A stretch of DNA of 64,000 bases. Origin: Oceaniferula flava (lineage in GTDB: Bacteria; Verrucomicrobiota; Verrucomicrobiia; Verrucomicrobiales; Akkermansiaceae). The notes beneath the pieces were generated by a model. The model did not search any database. It was not told the DNA's origin and worked only from the letters and a program-made list of their open reading frames with translations. Location of the stretch: contig NZ_JAFBGL010000004.1 of assembly GCF_016811075.1 (NCBI RefSeq), positions 248,001 through 312,000 on the forward strand, read 5' to 3'. Shown here in pieces: positions 17,182 through 25,258 of the stretch (positions are counted from its first letter, which is position 1; each line of letters starts with the position of its first letter). The position numbers and the translations under genes were made by a program.

Positions 17182-17208
17182 AACCTGCACGACTCGTGCA
17201 GGTTTTTT
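17182..17208 (+). terminator. Rho-independent terminator after the repeat peptide gene
   Basis: A 10-bp perfect stem AACCTGCACG (17182-17191), loop ACT, CGTGCAGGTT (17195-17204), followed by T residues. It lies between the peptide gene and the HExxH gene, so most transcripts should carry only the peptide, with read-through to the enzymes. This is the usual stoichiometry device of precursor peptide operons. Confidence 0.88.
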
Positions 17209-17229
17209 GTGTACATCCACCAAACTGCC

Positions 17230-18228
17230 ATGACTGCTCCCCTTTCGTTCTACCCGAACCACGACATCGTCCAAGCCTTCGACCTCACCACCCGTGAGCG
17301 GCTCGTGGACAGCCTGAACTACCTCGCTGAGGTCAGCTCAGAACACATCGAACTATCAGCGAATGAACTGGAGCAGGCGAATGTAAGGATCCGGCAGCAA
17401 TCGATCCTACCGGAAACTTTGGCGGCCTACTACGAGCTAGTGGGCGCGATCCAATCGGGCGATTTCGATGAGGCTCGGGCACTTTTCCAAGAAGTTCTCA
17501 ACGCCGAGCCGGCAAGCGACACCCTCAAGGTCATCCCCTATCTCGGAGCCGACGACATCCCATCCATCCGCTACATCAGGCAAGTCGATACCGATCCGGA
17601 CAACCCCTTCAACATCCACCCATCCAGCCAGGAAGATTTTGCCCGGGCCAAGCAACTGATCGAAGAATCACTCGAACTCTTGCAAAGTGAGAACCCGGCG
17701 CTGTTCGCCGAAATCACCACTCTCCTGAAGCGTATTATGTTAGGTAGCGGCCCCAAGGAAAAAGGCCAATTTACCTTCGACGGTGCTTCCGCCCCGGGGC
17801 TCTGGGGAGCGATCGTGCTTAATGCCGTCGAACCGGTGGATGTTGTCGATATGGCACAAACGCTCGCCCACGAAAGCTGTCACAACCTCCTGTTCGGCTA
17901 CTGCATCGACGATCAACTGGTCAATAACCCGGACAGCGAACGCCATGCCTCGCCACTGCGTATCGACCCCCGACCGCTCGATGGCATCTACCACGCTACC
18001 TTTGTCTTAGCCCGGATGCACTACACTGCGGCCACCCTCGCCGATAGCCCACGGGTTTCTGCCGAGCTCCAACAAAAAGCATGCCAGGAAATGAAGGCTC
18101 GCGAGGTAGGGTTCTACGATGGCCTGGCCACCCTGAAAAAGCATGCCGACTACACCGATCAAGGCAAGGCGCTGATGGATGCCGCGGAGGCCTACATGAA
18201 CAAGGCCACAGGCAAGCAGGTGTCATGA
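17230..18228 (+). CDS. HExxH-motif protein of the putative peptide-modification family
   Basis: 332 residues from the ATG at 17230. Metal ligands are visible as HESCH (His214, Glu215, His218), then SPLRIDPRPLDG (241-252) and a further His255 in GIYHATF. This arrangement, HExxH followed by S/A-P-x-R-x-D-P-R-P-L-x-G-x-x-H, is the hallmark of the HEXXH domain found in FxSxx-type and other ribosomal peptide clusters. Members fused to radical SAM enzymes have been reported as alpha-ketoglutarate-dependent hydroxylases, so a protease function should not be assumed. It overlaps the glycosyltransferase by ATGA. Substrate assignment to the upstream 70-residue peptide is inferred from position. Confidence 0.78.
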   Translation: MTAPLSFYPNHDIVQAFDLTTRERLVDSLNYLAEVSSEHIELSANELEQANVRIRQQSILPETLAAYYELVGAIQSGDFDEARALFQEVLNAEPASDTLKVIPYLGADDIPSIRYIRQVDTDPDNPFNIHPSSQEDFARAKQLIEESLELLQSENPALFAEITTLLKRIMLGSGPKEKGQFTFDGASAPGLWGAIVLNAVEPVDVVDMAQTLAHESCHNLLFGYCIDDQLVNNPDSERHASPLRIDPRPLDGIYHATFVLARMHYTAATLADSPRVSAELQQKACQEMKAREVGFYDGLATLKKHADYTDQGKALMDAAEAYMNKATGKQVS

Positions 18229-19157
18229 CTGACAACGCGGTCATCTTCATCATCTACGCCCGAGCCGACCACACTGAGCGCGTATTTTCTCACATTCGCG
18301 CTGCCCACCCACGGCACCTATACGTCATCGCCGATGGCCCAAAACCCGGCTCCGACAGCGACTATGCAGCCTGCGACGCGGCCCGCGCAGTGATCCAAGT
18401 CGACTGGCAATGCGAGCTCACTCTCGATTACAGCGAGGAAAACCTCGGCTGTCAGCGACGGATTCACTCGGGGATCAGCAAGGCCTTTGAACAATTTGAT
18501 CGCGCCATCATTCTCGAGGACGACTGCCTACCGCACCCGGATTTCTTCACCTTTTGCGACCTAATGTTAGAACGCTACCAGGACGACGCCGAAGTGATGC
18601 ACATCTGCGGATCCAACTTCGTTCACCCGAAACATTTCAAGCGCAGCTACGCCTTCAACCAATACGCCACTCCCTGGGGTTGGGCGACCTGGAAAAGGGC
18701 CTGGCAACACATCGATCTCAACATGACCGGCTTCCTTGAGCAGAGCGCGAGCATCGAACGGCGCATGCAGATCAGCCCCAAGGCATTTGCCAAGTTATCG
18801 AGTCGACTGCACAAGGTCCAAAGCGGCGAAGTGTGCTCGTGGGCCTACCCATGGCTGAGTAGCATCCTTGCCCTGGACGGTTTGTGCATTACTCCCCAAC
18901 AAAATTTAATCTCGAACATCGGCTTTGGTGAGCGCAGCACGCACACCTCAGACCCGGACTCCCCGTTCGCCAACAAAGCAACCTCGGAACTGCCCGACGA
19001 ACTCTCGCATCCAGATCAGGTCGCCCTTGATCGGCGTGTCCAACGCGAAATCTTTGATTTCTTTTTCGGCGGGAAACATCGCAAACGTGGCGTGCTAGGG
19101 TGGCCTCGAAAAATCAAACGAGCCTGGCGTAAATGGAAGAACCGCGGGAATGCATGA
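18225..19157 (+). CDS. GT-A fold glycosyltransferase coupled to the HExxH gene
   Basis: 310 residues from the ATG at 18225, which overlaps the HExxH stop (ATGA), so the two are translated together. A nucleotide-sugar binding core is visible: a first strand VIFIIYARADH, NLGCQRRIHSGISKAF, then the acidic metal motif ILEDDCLPHPDF (Glu98, Asp99, Asp100). TPWGWATWKRAW is typical of the GNT-I/HlpA-like bacterial glycosyltransferases. The C-terminus is strongly basic. In this setting it may glycosylate a residue made reactive by the HExxH enzyme. A role in surface glycan synthesis is the alternative. Confidence 0.8.
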   Translation: MTDNAVIFIIYARADHTERVFSHIRAAHPRHLYVIADGPKPGSDSDYAACDAARAVIQVDWQCELTLDYSEENLGCQRRIHSGISKAFEQFDRAIILEDDCLPHPDFFTFCDLMLERYQDDAEVMHICGSNFVHPKHFKRSYAFNQYATPWGWATWKRAWQHIDLNMTGFLEQSASIERRMQISPKAFAKLSSRLHKVQSGEVCSWAYPWLSSILALDGLCITPQQNLISNIGFGERSTHTSDPDSPFANKATSELPDELSHPDQVALDRRVQREIFDFFFGGKHRKRGVLGWPRKIKRAWRKWKNRGNA

Positions 19158-19193
19158 GATAGTCTGTTAGCCTCCCCTTTGCTAGAAACTCCA

Positions 19194-19952
19194 TTACTTT
19201 TTCTGCTGAGCAAACAGCCACAGCCAGACCTCGGGGTTCCGGTAGGTTTGGGTCCAAGAGTTATGTTTCACCCCAGGATACTCGGTGTATTTCGGCTCGC
19301 CGCCGGCCTCCTTCAATGCCTTCACCATCACTTGAGACATGGTGACAGGCACCACATTGTCGGCATCACCGTGGAAGATCCACAGCGGCACATGCTTGAA
19401 TTTTTCTGCCGTTTTGACATCGCCACCACCGCAAATGGGGACCGCGGCGGCAAAGAAATCAGGTCGGCGCGCCAGAGCATCGAAGGTGCCGTATCCGCCC
19501 ATAGAGAGGCCGGTAATGTAGATCCGTTTGGGGTCGACATTTTCTGACTTCACCAGCTGATCCACGGCAGAAAAAACCAATTTCATCACCGGCGAGGCAT
19601 TGGCCCGCAGGCTCAGGTTCTTCGCATCGCGAAAATCACCACGACTGTTCGCCCACCACCCTTCTCTCGGACACTGCGGTGCAATCACGACGCAGTCTTT
19701 TTCATTTTCCTTCAGCCATTGCAGCAGGTCTGGCACTCCGTGTTTGGTTTGCGACTGATTGTTGTCGCCCCGCTCACCGGCGCCGTGCAGGAAGAGAATC
19801 ATGGCTGGCGAGTCACCGTCGCCAGTGCGGGTCCACTGGTAGGGCAGGGTAACGCTGCCTTTTTTCACGCTTTCTTTTTTCATCTCAGCTTCAGTGCTCA
19901 GCGTTCCTAACAGAAGTAACAGCAGTAATTGGAATCCATATTTCATCATCAT
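19194..19952 (-). CDS. Secreted serine esterase/peptidase, alpha/beta-hydrolase
   Basis: 252 residues. An N-terminal signal peptide (MMMKYGFQ followed by a leucine run) indicates export. The alpha/beta-hydrolase core shows FLHGAGERGDN for the oxyanion region, nucleophile serine in GLSMGGYGTF, acidic residue in HGDADNVVP and histidine in GVKHNSW. This is the predicted-peptidase/PHB-depolymerase-like group (dienelactone hydrolase relatives) abundant in Verrucomicrobiota and Planctomycetota polysaccharide degradation. It converges with the glycosyltransferase gene across 36 bp and is not linked to the peptide locus by strand. Confidence 0.82.
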   Translation of the reverse strand: MMMKYGFQLLLLLLLGTLSTEAEMKKESVKKGSVTLPYQWTRTGDGDSPAMILFLHGAGERGDNNQSQTKHGVPDLLQWLKENEKDCVVIAPQCPREGWWANSRGDFRDAKNLSLRANASPVMKLVFSAVDQLVKSENVDPKRIYITGLSMGGYGTFDALARRPDFFAAAVPICGGGDVKTAEKFKHVPLWIFHGDADNVVPVTMSQVMVKALKEAGGEPKYTEYPGVKHNSWTQTYRNPEVWLWLFAQQKK

Positions 19953-20057
19953 ATTGAACCCATCTATCCAAGGGCAAGGAGGGGCCGATGGAAATCACTT
20001 TTTTGCTGAAAATCGGAGCTATGTCTGGCTACCGACGCATCGAACCGCACGGACCGA

Positions 20058-20774
20058 TTAACCGTCGTCCAGCTCCCGCTCCACCTCGCCGAGCGCCTGC
20101 TCCGTGGAGATCACTTTGGCATAGCGATCTTTCAAGTTTCTCACGGTCGCGCTCTGCAATTCAGGAGTCACGGTCGCGCAGCCATCATCGATCATGGTGA
20201 CCAGATATCCCAAGTCGCAGGCATCGCGAATGGTTGTCTCCACGCACTCGTTGGTATAGACGCCAACCACATAGAGCGAGCTGATCCCCATATTATTCAG
20301 CACATAATGCAAGTTGGTGCTGGAGAAGACGCCGCTGGCAGTTTTGTTGATGATGATTTCATCCCCCACGGGCGCTACCTCCTCAAGAAAACAGGCATCG
20401 CCAGAGCCGGGGGCCGCGTGTAACTCCAGCCGTTGATGCCCCTTCGAGCGATCGCGCCCGTCTTTGGTGAGCGATTGGATACGGACATGGATCACCTCCA
20501 GTCCGTGCGCCCGGAAACAATTCTGCAGGTTATGCACATTGGGGAGGACCACCTCTTTCAATCGGCTGAAATAGTAATCCATCTCCTCCATCGAAATCGG
20601 CGAGTTTTCATAGTCAGAAAAGAGCCCGTGGCCTTCGGCGGCGTCGAGGTATTGCATGTCGATGCACAACAAGGCGGTGTGGTGACTGCGGAGATCCTTG
20701 CCCCGTCTGGGGATATCGATCAGCGAGTCGCGATAGATCGGCTTGAGTGGATCGCTTGGTTTTTCTGAGTTCAT
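20058..20774 (-). CDS. Isochorismatase-like cysteine amidohydrolase
   Basis: 238 residues, last gene of a seven-gene operon. The catalytic triad of the family is present: Asp39 in LLCIDMQ, Lys144 in INKTASGVF and Cys177 in VYTNECVETTIRDA. Relatives hydrolyse ureidoacrylate (RutB), N-carbamoylsarcosine, nicotinamide or biuret. The ATG overlaps the stop of the N-carbamoyl hydrolase gene (ATGA), so a shared pathway that removes carbamoyl or amide groups is likely. It is longer at the N-terminus than a minimal nicotinamidase. Confidence 0.85.
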   Translation of the reverse strand: MNSEKPSDPLKPIYRDSLIDIPRRGKDLRSHHTALLCIDMQYLDAAEGHGLFSDYENSPISMEEMDYYFSRLKEVVLPNVHNLQNCFRAHGLEVIHVRIQSLTKDGRDRSKGHQRLELHAAPGSGDACFLEEVAPVGDEIIINKTASGVFSSTNLHYVLNNMGISSLYVVGVYTNECVETTIRDACDLGYLVTMIDDGCATVTPELQSATVRNLKDRYAKVISTEQALGEVERELDDG

Positions 20775-22018
20775 GATGGTTGGGTTCCCAAGTGTTGTAG
20801 AGCTTGTAACATAACGTTCGCGCCGGCCTCAACATCTTCCCAGGCAGTCCACTCCGCCGGCGAGTGACTGACACCTCCCTGGCTGGGAACAAACACCATC
20901 CCCATGGGAGCGATGCGCCCGACGACTTGAGCATCGTGGGCGGCCCCACTGAGCATGTTCAGCGACCGAAGGTCGAGGTCGTCAGCGGCGAACTGCAAGA
21001 TCTTCACCAAGTTCAGGTCACAATCGACTGGATGAATTTCGCCCTGCACGCTGAACTCAAACATCAATTTCCGGCGCCGCGAGATGGCAGCCAAGGCGCG
21101 CTGAAAGGCGAGTGAGAGTTCATCTAACTTCTCCGGTGAGGGGTCGCGAAAATCGAGTGAGAACTCCACATTTCCAGGCACCGAGTTCGGCGCACCTGGC
21201 AGAATTTCCGCCTTCCCAATGGTGGCTCGACTGTGCTCACCGCCATTTTCCTCGAGGATCCGTGGGATCTCGTGCGCAAAATCAGCGAGCCCCATGAAGG
21301 CATCCTTGCGATAATCCATCGGCGTGGTGCCGGCGTGATTGGCTTCGCCGGCAAACTTGAGCGACCAGGATCTGAGCCCGGTGATGTTGTCGACGATGCC
21401 CACCTGCAGGCGCTGCTCATCGAGCACCGGGCCTTGTTCGATGTGAAGCTCGAGGTAGGCAAGAATCTCCTCGGCTGGTCGACGCGCGTCGAGTGCCTTG
21501 AGCGGGTCCAACCCATGCGCCTGCATGGCATCGAACAGACGCACGCCATTGAGATCCACCGAACTCTCGATGCGTTCGACATTCACCAGACCGGTAAATG
21601 ACTCCGAGCCAAAGGTGCCACCAAAGCGACCTTCCTCGTCACTGAAGGCAATCAGTTCAATCGCCCGCTGCAGATTGGTTCCGGATTCCTTTAAAACCCT
21701 GAGGCACTCCAGGCCAACCACCACCCCCAAGGCACCATCTAACATACCAGCGCAGGGCACGGTATCGATGTGTGAGCCGACAAATATTCTCGGTCCTCCG
21801 TCCTTACCATCAAGGACACCCGACACATTGGCCGCGCCGTCCATGGATGCTTGCAGGCCGGCATCTTCGATCCGCTGCTGCAGCCAGCGCTTGCCAGCCA
21901 TGTCGTGATCGGTGAACGCCATGCGGTAGTTGCCGCGGTCGTCTTCGTTCCGACCAATCGAAGCCAGCGCGAGGAGGTCCTCCTTGATGCGCTCAATCTG
22001 GACTCGCAGAGCACTCAT
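20771..22018 (-). CDS. M20-family Zn hydrolase, N-carbamoyl-L-amino acid hydrolase/allantoate amidohydrolase-like
   Basis: 415 residues. Metal-site residues of the HyuC/AllC group are visible: His83 in GSHIDTVP, Asp94 in GMLDGALG and the acidic pair in FSDEEGRFGGTFGSES. ELHIEQGPVLD and GEANHAGTTPMDYRKDA form the dimerisation-domain substrate site, and the last ligand is in GGVSHSPAE. Such enzymes release ammonia, CO2 and an amino acid from N-carbamoyl compounds. It overlaps both its neighbours by ATGA (asparagine synthetase upstream, amidohydrolase downstream). The exact substrate (N-carbamoyl amino acid, ureidoglycine, beta-ureidopropionate) cannot be decided. Confidence 0.85.
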   Translation of the reverse strand: MSALRVQIERIKEDLLALASIGRNEDDRGNYRMAFTDHDMAGKRWLQQRIEDAGLQASMDGAANVSGVLDGKDGGPRIFVGSHIDTVPCAGMLDGALGVVVGLECLRVLKESGTNLQRAIELIAFSDEEGRFGGTFGSESFTGLVNVERIESSVDLNGVRLFDAMQAHGLDPLKALDARRPAEEILAYLELHIEQGPVLDEQRLQVGIVDNITGLRSWSLKFAGEANHAGTTPMDYRKDAFMGLADFAHEIPRILEENGGEHSRATIGKAEILPGAPNSVPGNVEFSLDFRDPSPEKLDELSLAFQRALAAISRRRKLMFEFSVQGEIHPVDCDLNLVKILQFAADDLDLRSLNMLSGAAHDAQVVGRIAPMGMVFVPSQGGVSHSPAEWTAWEDVEAGANVMLQALQHLGTQPS

Positions 22019-23973
22019 AAGGCAACAAATTGACGGTGTAAAATATGCAGCGTGATCAGGTGATTCAGCAAGGTGTCCTTGCGCACCAGCGAGGTGGGGT
22101 CGGAGTCTTGGCGATATCCAGTGAGGAACGCATCAACCTTTTCCGGAGAGCAAACACCTGCCTCCTCCACCACATTGTGGTTCAAATACTCACTGATCAG
22201 CTCCTCCACCTTATTACGTTTCTCCGCATCGGTGTGTGCCGGTGGTGCCATGAACGCGAACTTCTCGCGCTTGTAGAGCACCTCGGGCAGCACTCCCTTG
22301 ACCGCTTCGCGGAGGATGTGTTTCTCCACATTCCCCTTGATGCGCAAGTTCGGCGGCACATCCACCGCTGCCTTCGCGAGATGATGATCGAGGAAGGCCG
22401 GGCGTGACTCCATGGAGTTGGCCATATCGACACGGTCCCCACCCCAGTTCAGAATCTGACCCTCGAGCTGACACTTCGACCAGGTGTATTGAGCTTTGTC
22501 CAAGGGGTGCCGACCATCGAGCATGGAGGGGTCGAGACGTGAGGCAATTTCTTCGATCGGATCGTAACCTTCGAGGTCGCTTTGCAACTGGTCGGACAAC
22601 AGCGGTCGAGCCAGATCGAGGGTGTCCATCCATGGCTGCAGCCACGATGGCGTGAAGCCCATCAGCTTCTCCCAGGCCGGGTGGTGACGTTGGTTTTCCG
22701 CAAGGATGGCACCTTTAAATAGCTTGTTGGTTTTCTCCAAAGCCGCCTGGTATTCGTTTCTAACACTCTCCGGTTCGTGGGCCAGTCCGTGCAGGAACAT
22801 ATCACGCTTCAACGCCGGATAACCTGCGAATAACTCGTCCGCCCCCTCGCCGGTAATGACACAGCGGTAGCCTGAGTCCCAAACGCGCTTCGACATCAGG
22901 TTCTTGGCCACACCCAAGGTGTTGTAAAACGTCCGCTCGCAGTGCCAGACCGTTTTGACGTAATTTTCTCCGTAAAGGTCAGCGGCACGGAGGTTGATCA
23001 CTTCCTGGTCCGCTCCCATCGATTCTGCCATCTGTTTGGCAATCGGGGCTTCATCGTAGGCGTCGTCATCGAAGGATATGGTGTAGGCCTTGGTTGGCGA
23101 CTGCATGGCTCCCGTGGCCAGGCCGAGGATACAGCAGGAATCAATGCCGCCAGATAGATAACATCCCACCGGAACATCTGCCTCAAGACGCAGCACAATC
23201 GCCCGGATCAGCTCTTCGCGAATGTGCTCGACGTGTTCTTGTTCGTCGACTTTCGACGGTCGGTCTTCTTCGCAGGGAAAGTCGTAGTCCCAGTATTTTT
23301 GTTTGAGAATTTCCAGTTTGCCATCGCGCTTCCGGATTCGGAGAAAGTGTCCGGGGTCGAGAGAAACGATATTTTCAAAGGCACTCATACCAGGAGCGAT
23401 TGTCTGCATCAGCTGGTGCAGCGCCGCCTTGCCATCGAGTTTGGCGGGCACGTCAGGGTGCGCGAGGATCGACTTCACTTCGGAGCCGTAGACGATCTTC
23501 GTCTGGTCGGGTGACAGCCAGTAGAACAGGGGACGGACGCCAAAGCGATCGCGCAGCAGGATCAACTCATCCTTGCTTTTGTCGTAAAGCGCGAAGGCGA
23601 ATTCGCCGCGTAGATGCTCGGTGAAATCCAAGCCAAACTTGCGGTAGAGACCGATGGCAATTTCCGAGTCGGACTTGGTATAAAACCGATCCCCCTCCGC
23701 CATCAAGGTGGCTCGGTGTTGTTTAAAATCGTAGAACTCGCCGTTGCTGGTGAGAACGTATCGCCCGTCCACCGCGTGCAGTGGCTGGCAGCCGCCTTCG
23801 AGATCATTGATCGCAAGACGGGTGTGTCCGAGCGCGACGCCTTGTCCGCGGTCGACATACTGACCGTTGCCGTCAGGGCCGCGGTGATAAAGTGTCTTCA
23901 GCTGCCCTTCGAGCAGATCCGGGGTGTTACTTGGTAGTGGTTTGGATGAAAAATGACCGGCAATTCCGCACAT
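22015..23973 (-). CDS. asnB: Glutamine-hydrolysing asparagine synthetase
   Basis: 652 residues. The processed N-terminal Cys2 (MCGIAGHF) of class II glutamine amidotransferases is present with YHRGPDGNG and SNGEFYDF, followed by the synthetase domain with the ATP pyrophosphatase loop CYLSGGIDS and GEGADELFAGYPALKRD. It makes asparagine, or a related amide, from aspartate, glutamine and ATP. It is about 100 residues longer than E. coli AsnB, in line with AsnB-like proteins of secondary pathways. Placement between a carbamoyltransferase and a carbamoyl hydrolase is unusual and suggests a specialised amidation, although a housekeeping role is possible. Confidence 0.85.
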   Translation of the reverse strand: MCGIAGHFSSKPLPSNTPDLLEGQLKTLYHRGPDGNGQYVDRGQGVALGHTRLAINDLEGGCQPLHAVDGRYVLTSNGEFYDFKQHRATLMAEGDRFYTKSDSEIAIGLYRKFGLDFTEHLRGEFAFALYDKSKDELILLRDRFGVRPLFYWLSPDQTKIVYGSEVKSILAHPDVPAKLDGKAALHQLMQTIAPGMSAFENIVSLDPGHFLRIRKRDGKLEILKQKYWDYDFPCEEDRPSKVDEQEHVEHIREELIRAIVLRLEADVPVGCYLSGGIDSCCILGLATGAMQSPTKAYTISFDDDAYDEAPIAKQMAESMGADQEVINLRAADLYGENYVKTVWHCERTFYNTLGVAKNLMSKRVWDSGYRCVITGEGADELFAGYPALKRDMFLHGLAHEPESVRNEYQAALEKTNKLFKGAILAENQRHHPAWEKLMGFTPSWLQPWMDTLDLARPLLSDQLQSDLEGYDPIEEIASRLDPSMLDGRHPLDKAQYTWSKCQLEGQILNWGGDRVDMANSMESRPAFLDHHLAKAAVDVPPNLRIKGNVEKHILREAVKGVLPEVLYKREKFAFMAPPAHTDAEKRNKVEELISEYLNHNVVEEAGVCSPEKVDAFLTGYRQDSDPTSLVRKDTLLNHLITLHILHRQFVAL

Positions 23974-23976
23974 AGA

Positions 23977-25107
23977 TTATTTTAGATTCATGGGTTTGAT
24001 TTCGTCGAAGTCAGGCAGGGTATCGAGTCGGCCTAACACGGACATGAGCAGTGCCTGGCGAATGAATACCGCGCCGTGGGCCTGCGAGAAGTAGAGATTG
24101 TGCTGGGTTTTATCCAGCGAGGTATCCAGCTCATCAAGGCGAGCCAGTGGGTGGAGAATGACCGCGGAATCCTTCAGCGGACTCTCGGCGTTCAGTTTGT
24201 AGCGACCGTCCATGGTCTTGTAAGCATCACCGAGGAAGGCGATCGAGTTCATGTAAACCACGTCGAGGCTGGGGAGGTGCTCGCGGACGTCGTTAGAAAC
24301 TTCATACTCGATATCAGCATGCTTCAGCTGCTCCGTGACATCGGCACCAAAGGGGTCCGCCATTTCAGAAATCACTGTGACCTTGCCGATGTGTTCTTTG
24401 AAAAGTAGCGCCATCAGCAGGAAGGACTTCACCGCCCGCATCGAGCCCGGAGTTCCCAAAATACCGATGTTCAGCTTATCGTCACGGGGCTGATAGACCT
24501 CGGCCAGTTGCGGTCTCCATTTCAGCAGGGCAAACCAATCGGCCAGAGCCTGAGTCGGGTGTTCGCCCGTGCCATTGCCGGCATTGATCAGGGGGATGCG
24601 GAGGTTTTCGAGAATTTGCTGCGGAGAATTGGTATCGGTATGCCGCATGATGACCACGTCGGCGTAGGCATTGAACATCTCACCGATGTCTGCCAGGGAC
24701 TCTCCTTTCGCCTGCCCGGTGGTGCTGCCATCGGCAATGGAGATCACCTTGCCATCGAGACGGTAGAAGGCACTTTCAAAGCTGGTGCGGGTGCGAGTGG
24801 AAGCTTCGAAGAAGGCGGTCACGGCAATCTTTCCATCGAGTGGATGATACGGCCAGACTTCGATCTTTTCTAACACAGCTGCCAATTTGCACAGCTCCGC
24901 CACCTGCTGGTAGCTGAACTGGCCGGCCTCAAGGATATGTTTACCCTCCAACTGCTTGAGCACTGCCACGTCCACCGGGTTATCGACAAACAGTCCCGAA
25001 GGTTCCGGGCGGATGGCCTCGGAGCCTTCGGGGGGCTCAATGTTAGAGGTGATTTGATTTTTCCGAATCGCTTCTGCTTTCGAATGATTATTGGATGAGT
25101 CCGTCAT
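23977..25107 (-). CDS. Aspartate/ornithine carbamoyltransferase family protein with altered second-substrate loop
   Basis: 376 residues. The carbamoyl-phosphate site is intact: FFEASTRTRTSFE (STRTR 103-107), a Lys in the STTGQAKGE loop, HPTQ (183-186), and HPLARLDELD (319-328) in place of the HPLPR of ATCase. The loop that binds aspartate in E. coli PyrB (T-R-x-Q-x-E-R) is replaced by YMNSIAFLGDA (285-295), lacking the Arg. An extra N-terminal region of about 55 residues precedes the fold. The enzyme should transfer carbamoyl to an amine that may not be aspartate. It sits 3 bp upstream of asnB in the operon. A true pyrB may lie elsewhere in the genome. Confidence 0.8.
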   Translation of the reverse strand: MTDSSNNHSKAEAIRKNQITSNIEPPEGSEAIRPEPSGLFVDNPVDVAVLKQLEGKHILEAGQFSYQQVAELCKLAAVLEKIEVWPYHPLDGKIAVTAFFEASTRTRTSFESAFYRLDGKVISIADGSTTGQAKGESLADIGEMFNAYADVVIMRHTDTNSPQQILENLRIPLINAGNGTGEHPTQALADWFALLKWRPQLAEVYQPRDDKLNIGILGTPGSMRAVKSFLLMALLFKEHIGKVTVISEMADPFGADVTEQLKHADIEYEVSNDVREHLPSLDVVYMNSIAFLGDAYKTMDGRYKLNAESPLKDSAVILHPLARLDELDTSLDKTQHNLYFSQAHGAVFIRQALLMSVLGRLDTLPDFDEIKPMNLK

Positions 25108-25126
25108 GACTTGAGATGTGTAGAGA

Positions 25127-25246
25127 TTACCAAAGAGTGCCTTTAATCCAGTCGCGGACCAGCAAGAGACACAGAACCAGACTGCCGAGTGCTGTCCAAG
25201 ACAGCGCGACGATCACAAGAGCGTGGATGAATGATTGAGAGAACAT
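25127..25246 (-). CDS. 39-residue single-pass membrane peptide
   Basis: ATG at 25246, TAA at 25127-25129. The peptide starts MFSQSFIHALVIVALSW, continues with one hydrophobic segment of about 22 residues and ends with the basic-aromatic tail RDWIKGTLW. It is placed between the symporter stop (12 bp upstream) and the carbamoyltransferase start (19 bp downstream), so it is co-transcribed. Small hydrophobic partners of SSS-family symporters are known in other systems, so a symporter subunit is a reasonable inference. A run of nine C on the coding strand directly precedes the start region. Confidence 0.6.
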   Translation of the reverse strand: MFSQSFIHALVIVALSWTALGSLVLCLLLVRDWIKGTLW

Positions 25247-25249
25247 GGT

Positions 25250-25258
25250 GGGGGGGGG
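25250..25258. repeat. Nine-base G/C homopolymer between symporter and small membrane peptide genes
   Basis: The plus strand has nine consecutive G (25250-25258). Read along the operon this is TAA, C9, ACC, ATG. The tract lies in the ribosome-binding region of the 39-residue ORF. Such tracts can slip in replication and change translation efficiency or spacing, but no frame is switched here. Confidence 0.7.

Noticed and set aside
17230..18228. Zinc protease reading of the HExxH gene
   Set aside because: The downstream R-x-D-P-R-P-L-x-G-x-x-H pattern fits the peptide-modification HExxH family better than known metalloproteases, and there is no signal or protease domain context.
23977..25107. 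Housekeeping pyrB
   Set aside because: The aspartate-binding loop is replaced, the N-terminus is extended and the operon has no other pyrimidine biosynthesis gene.
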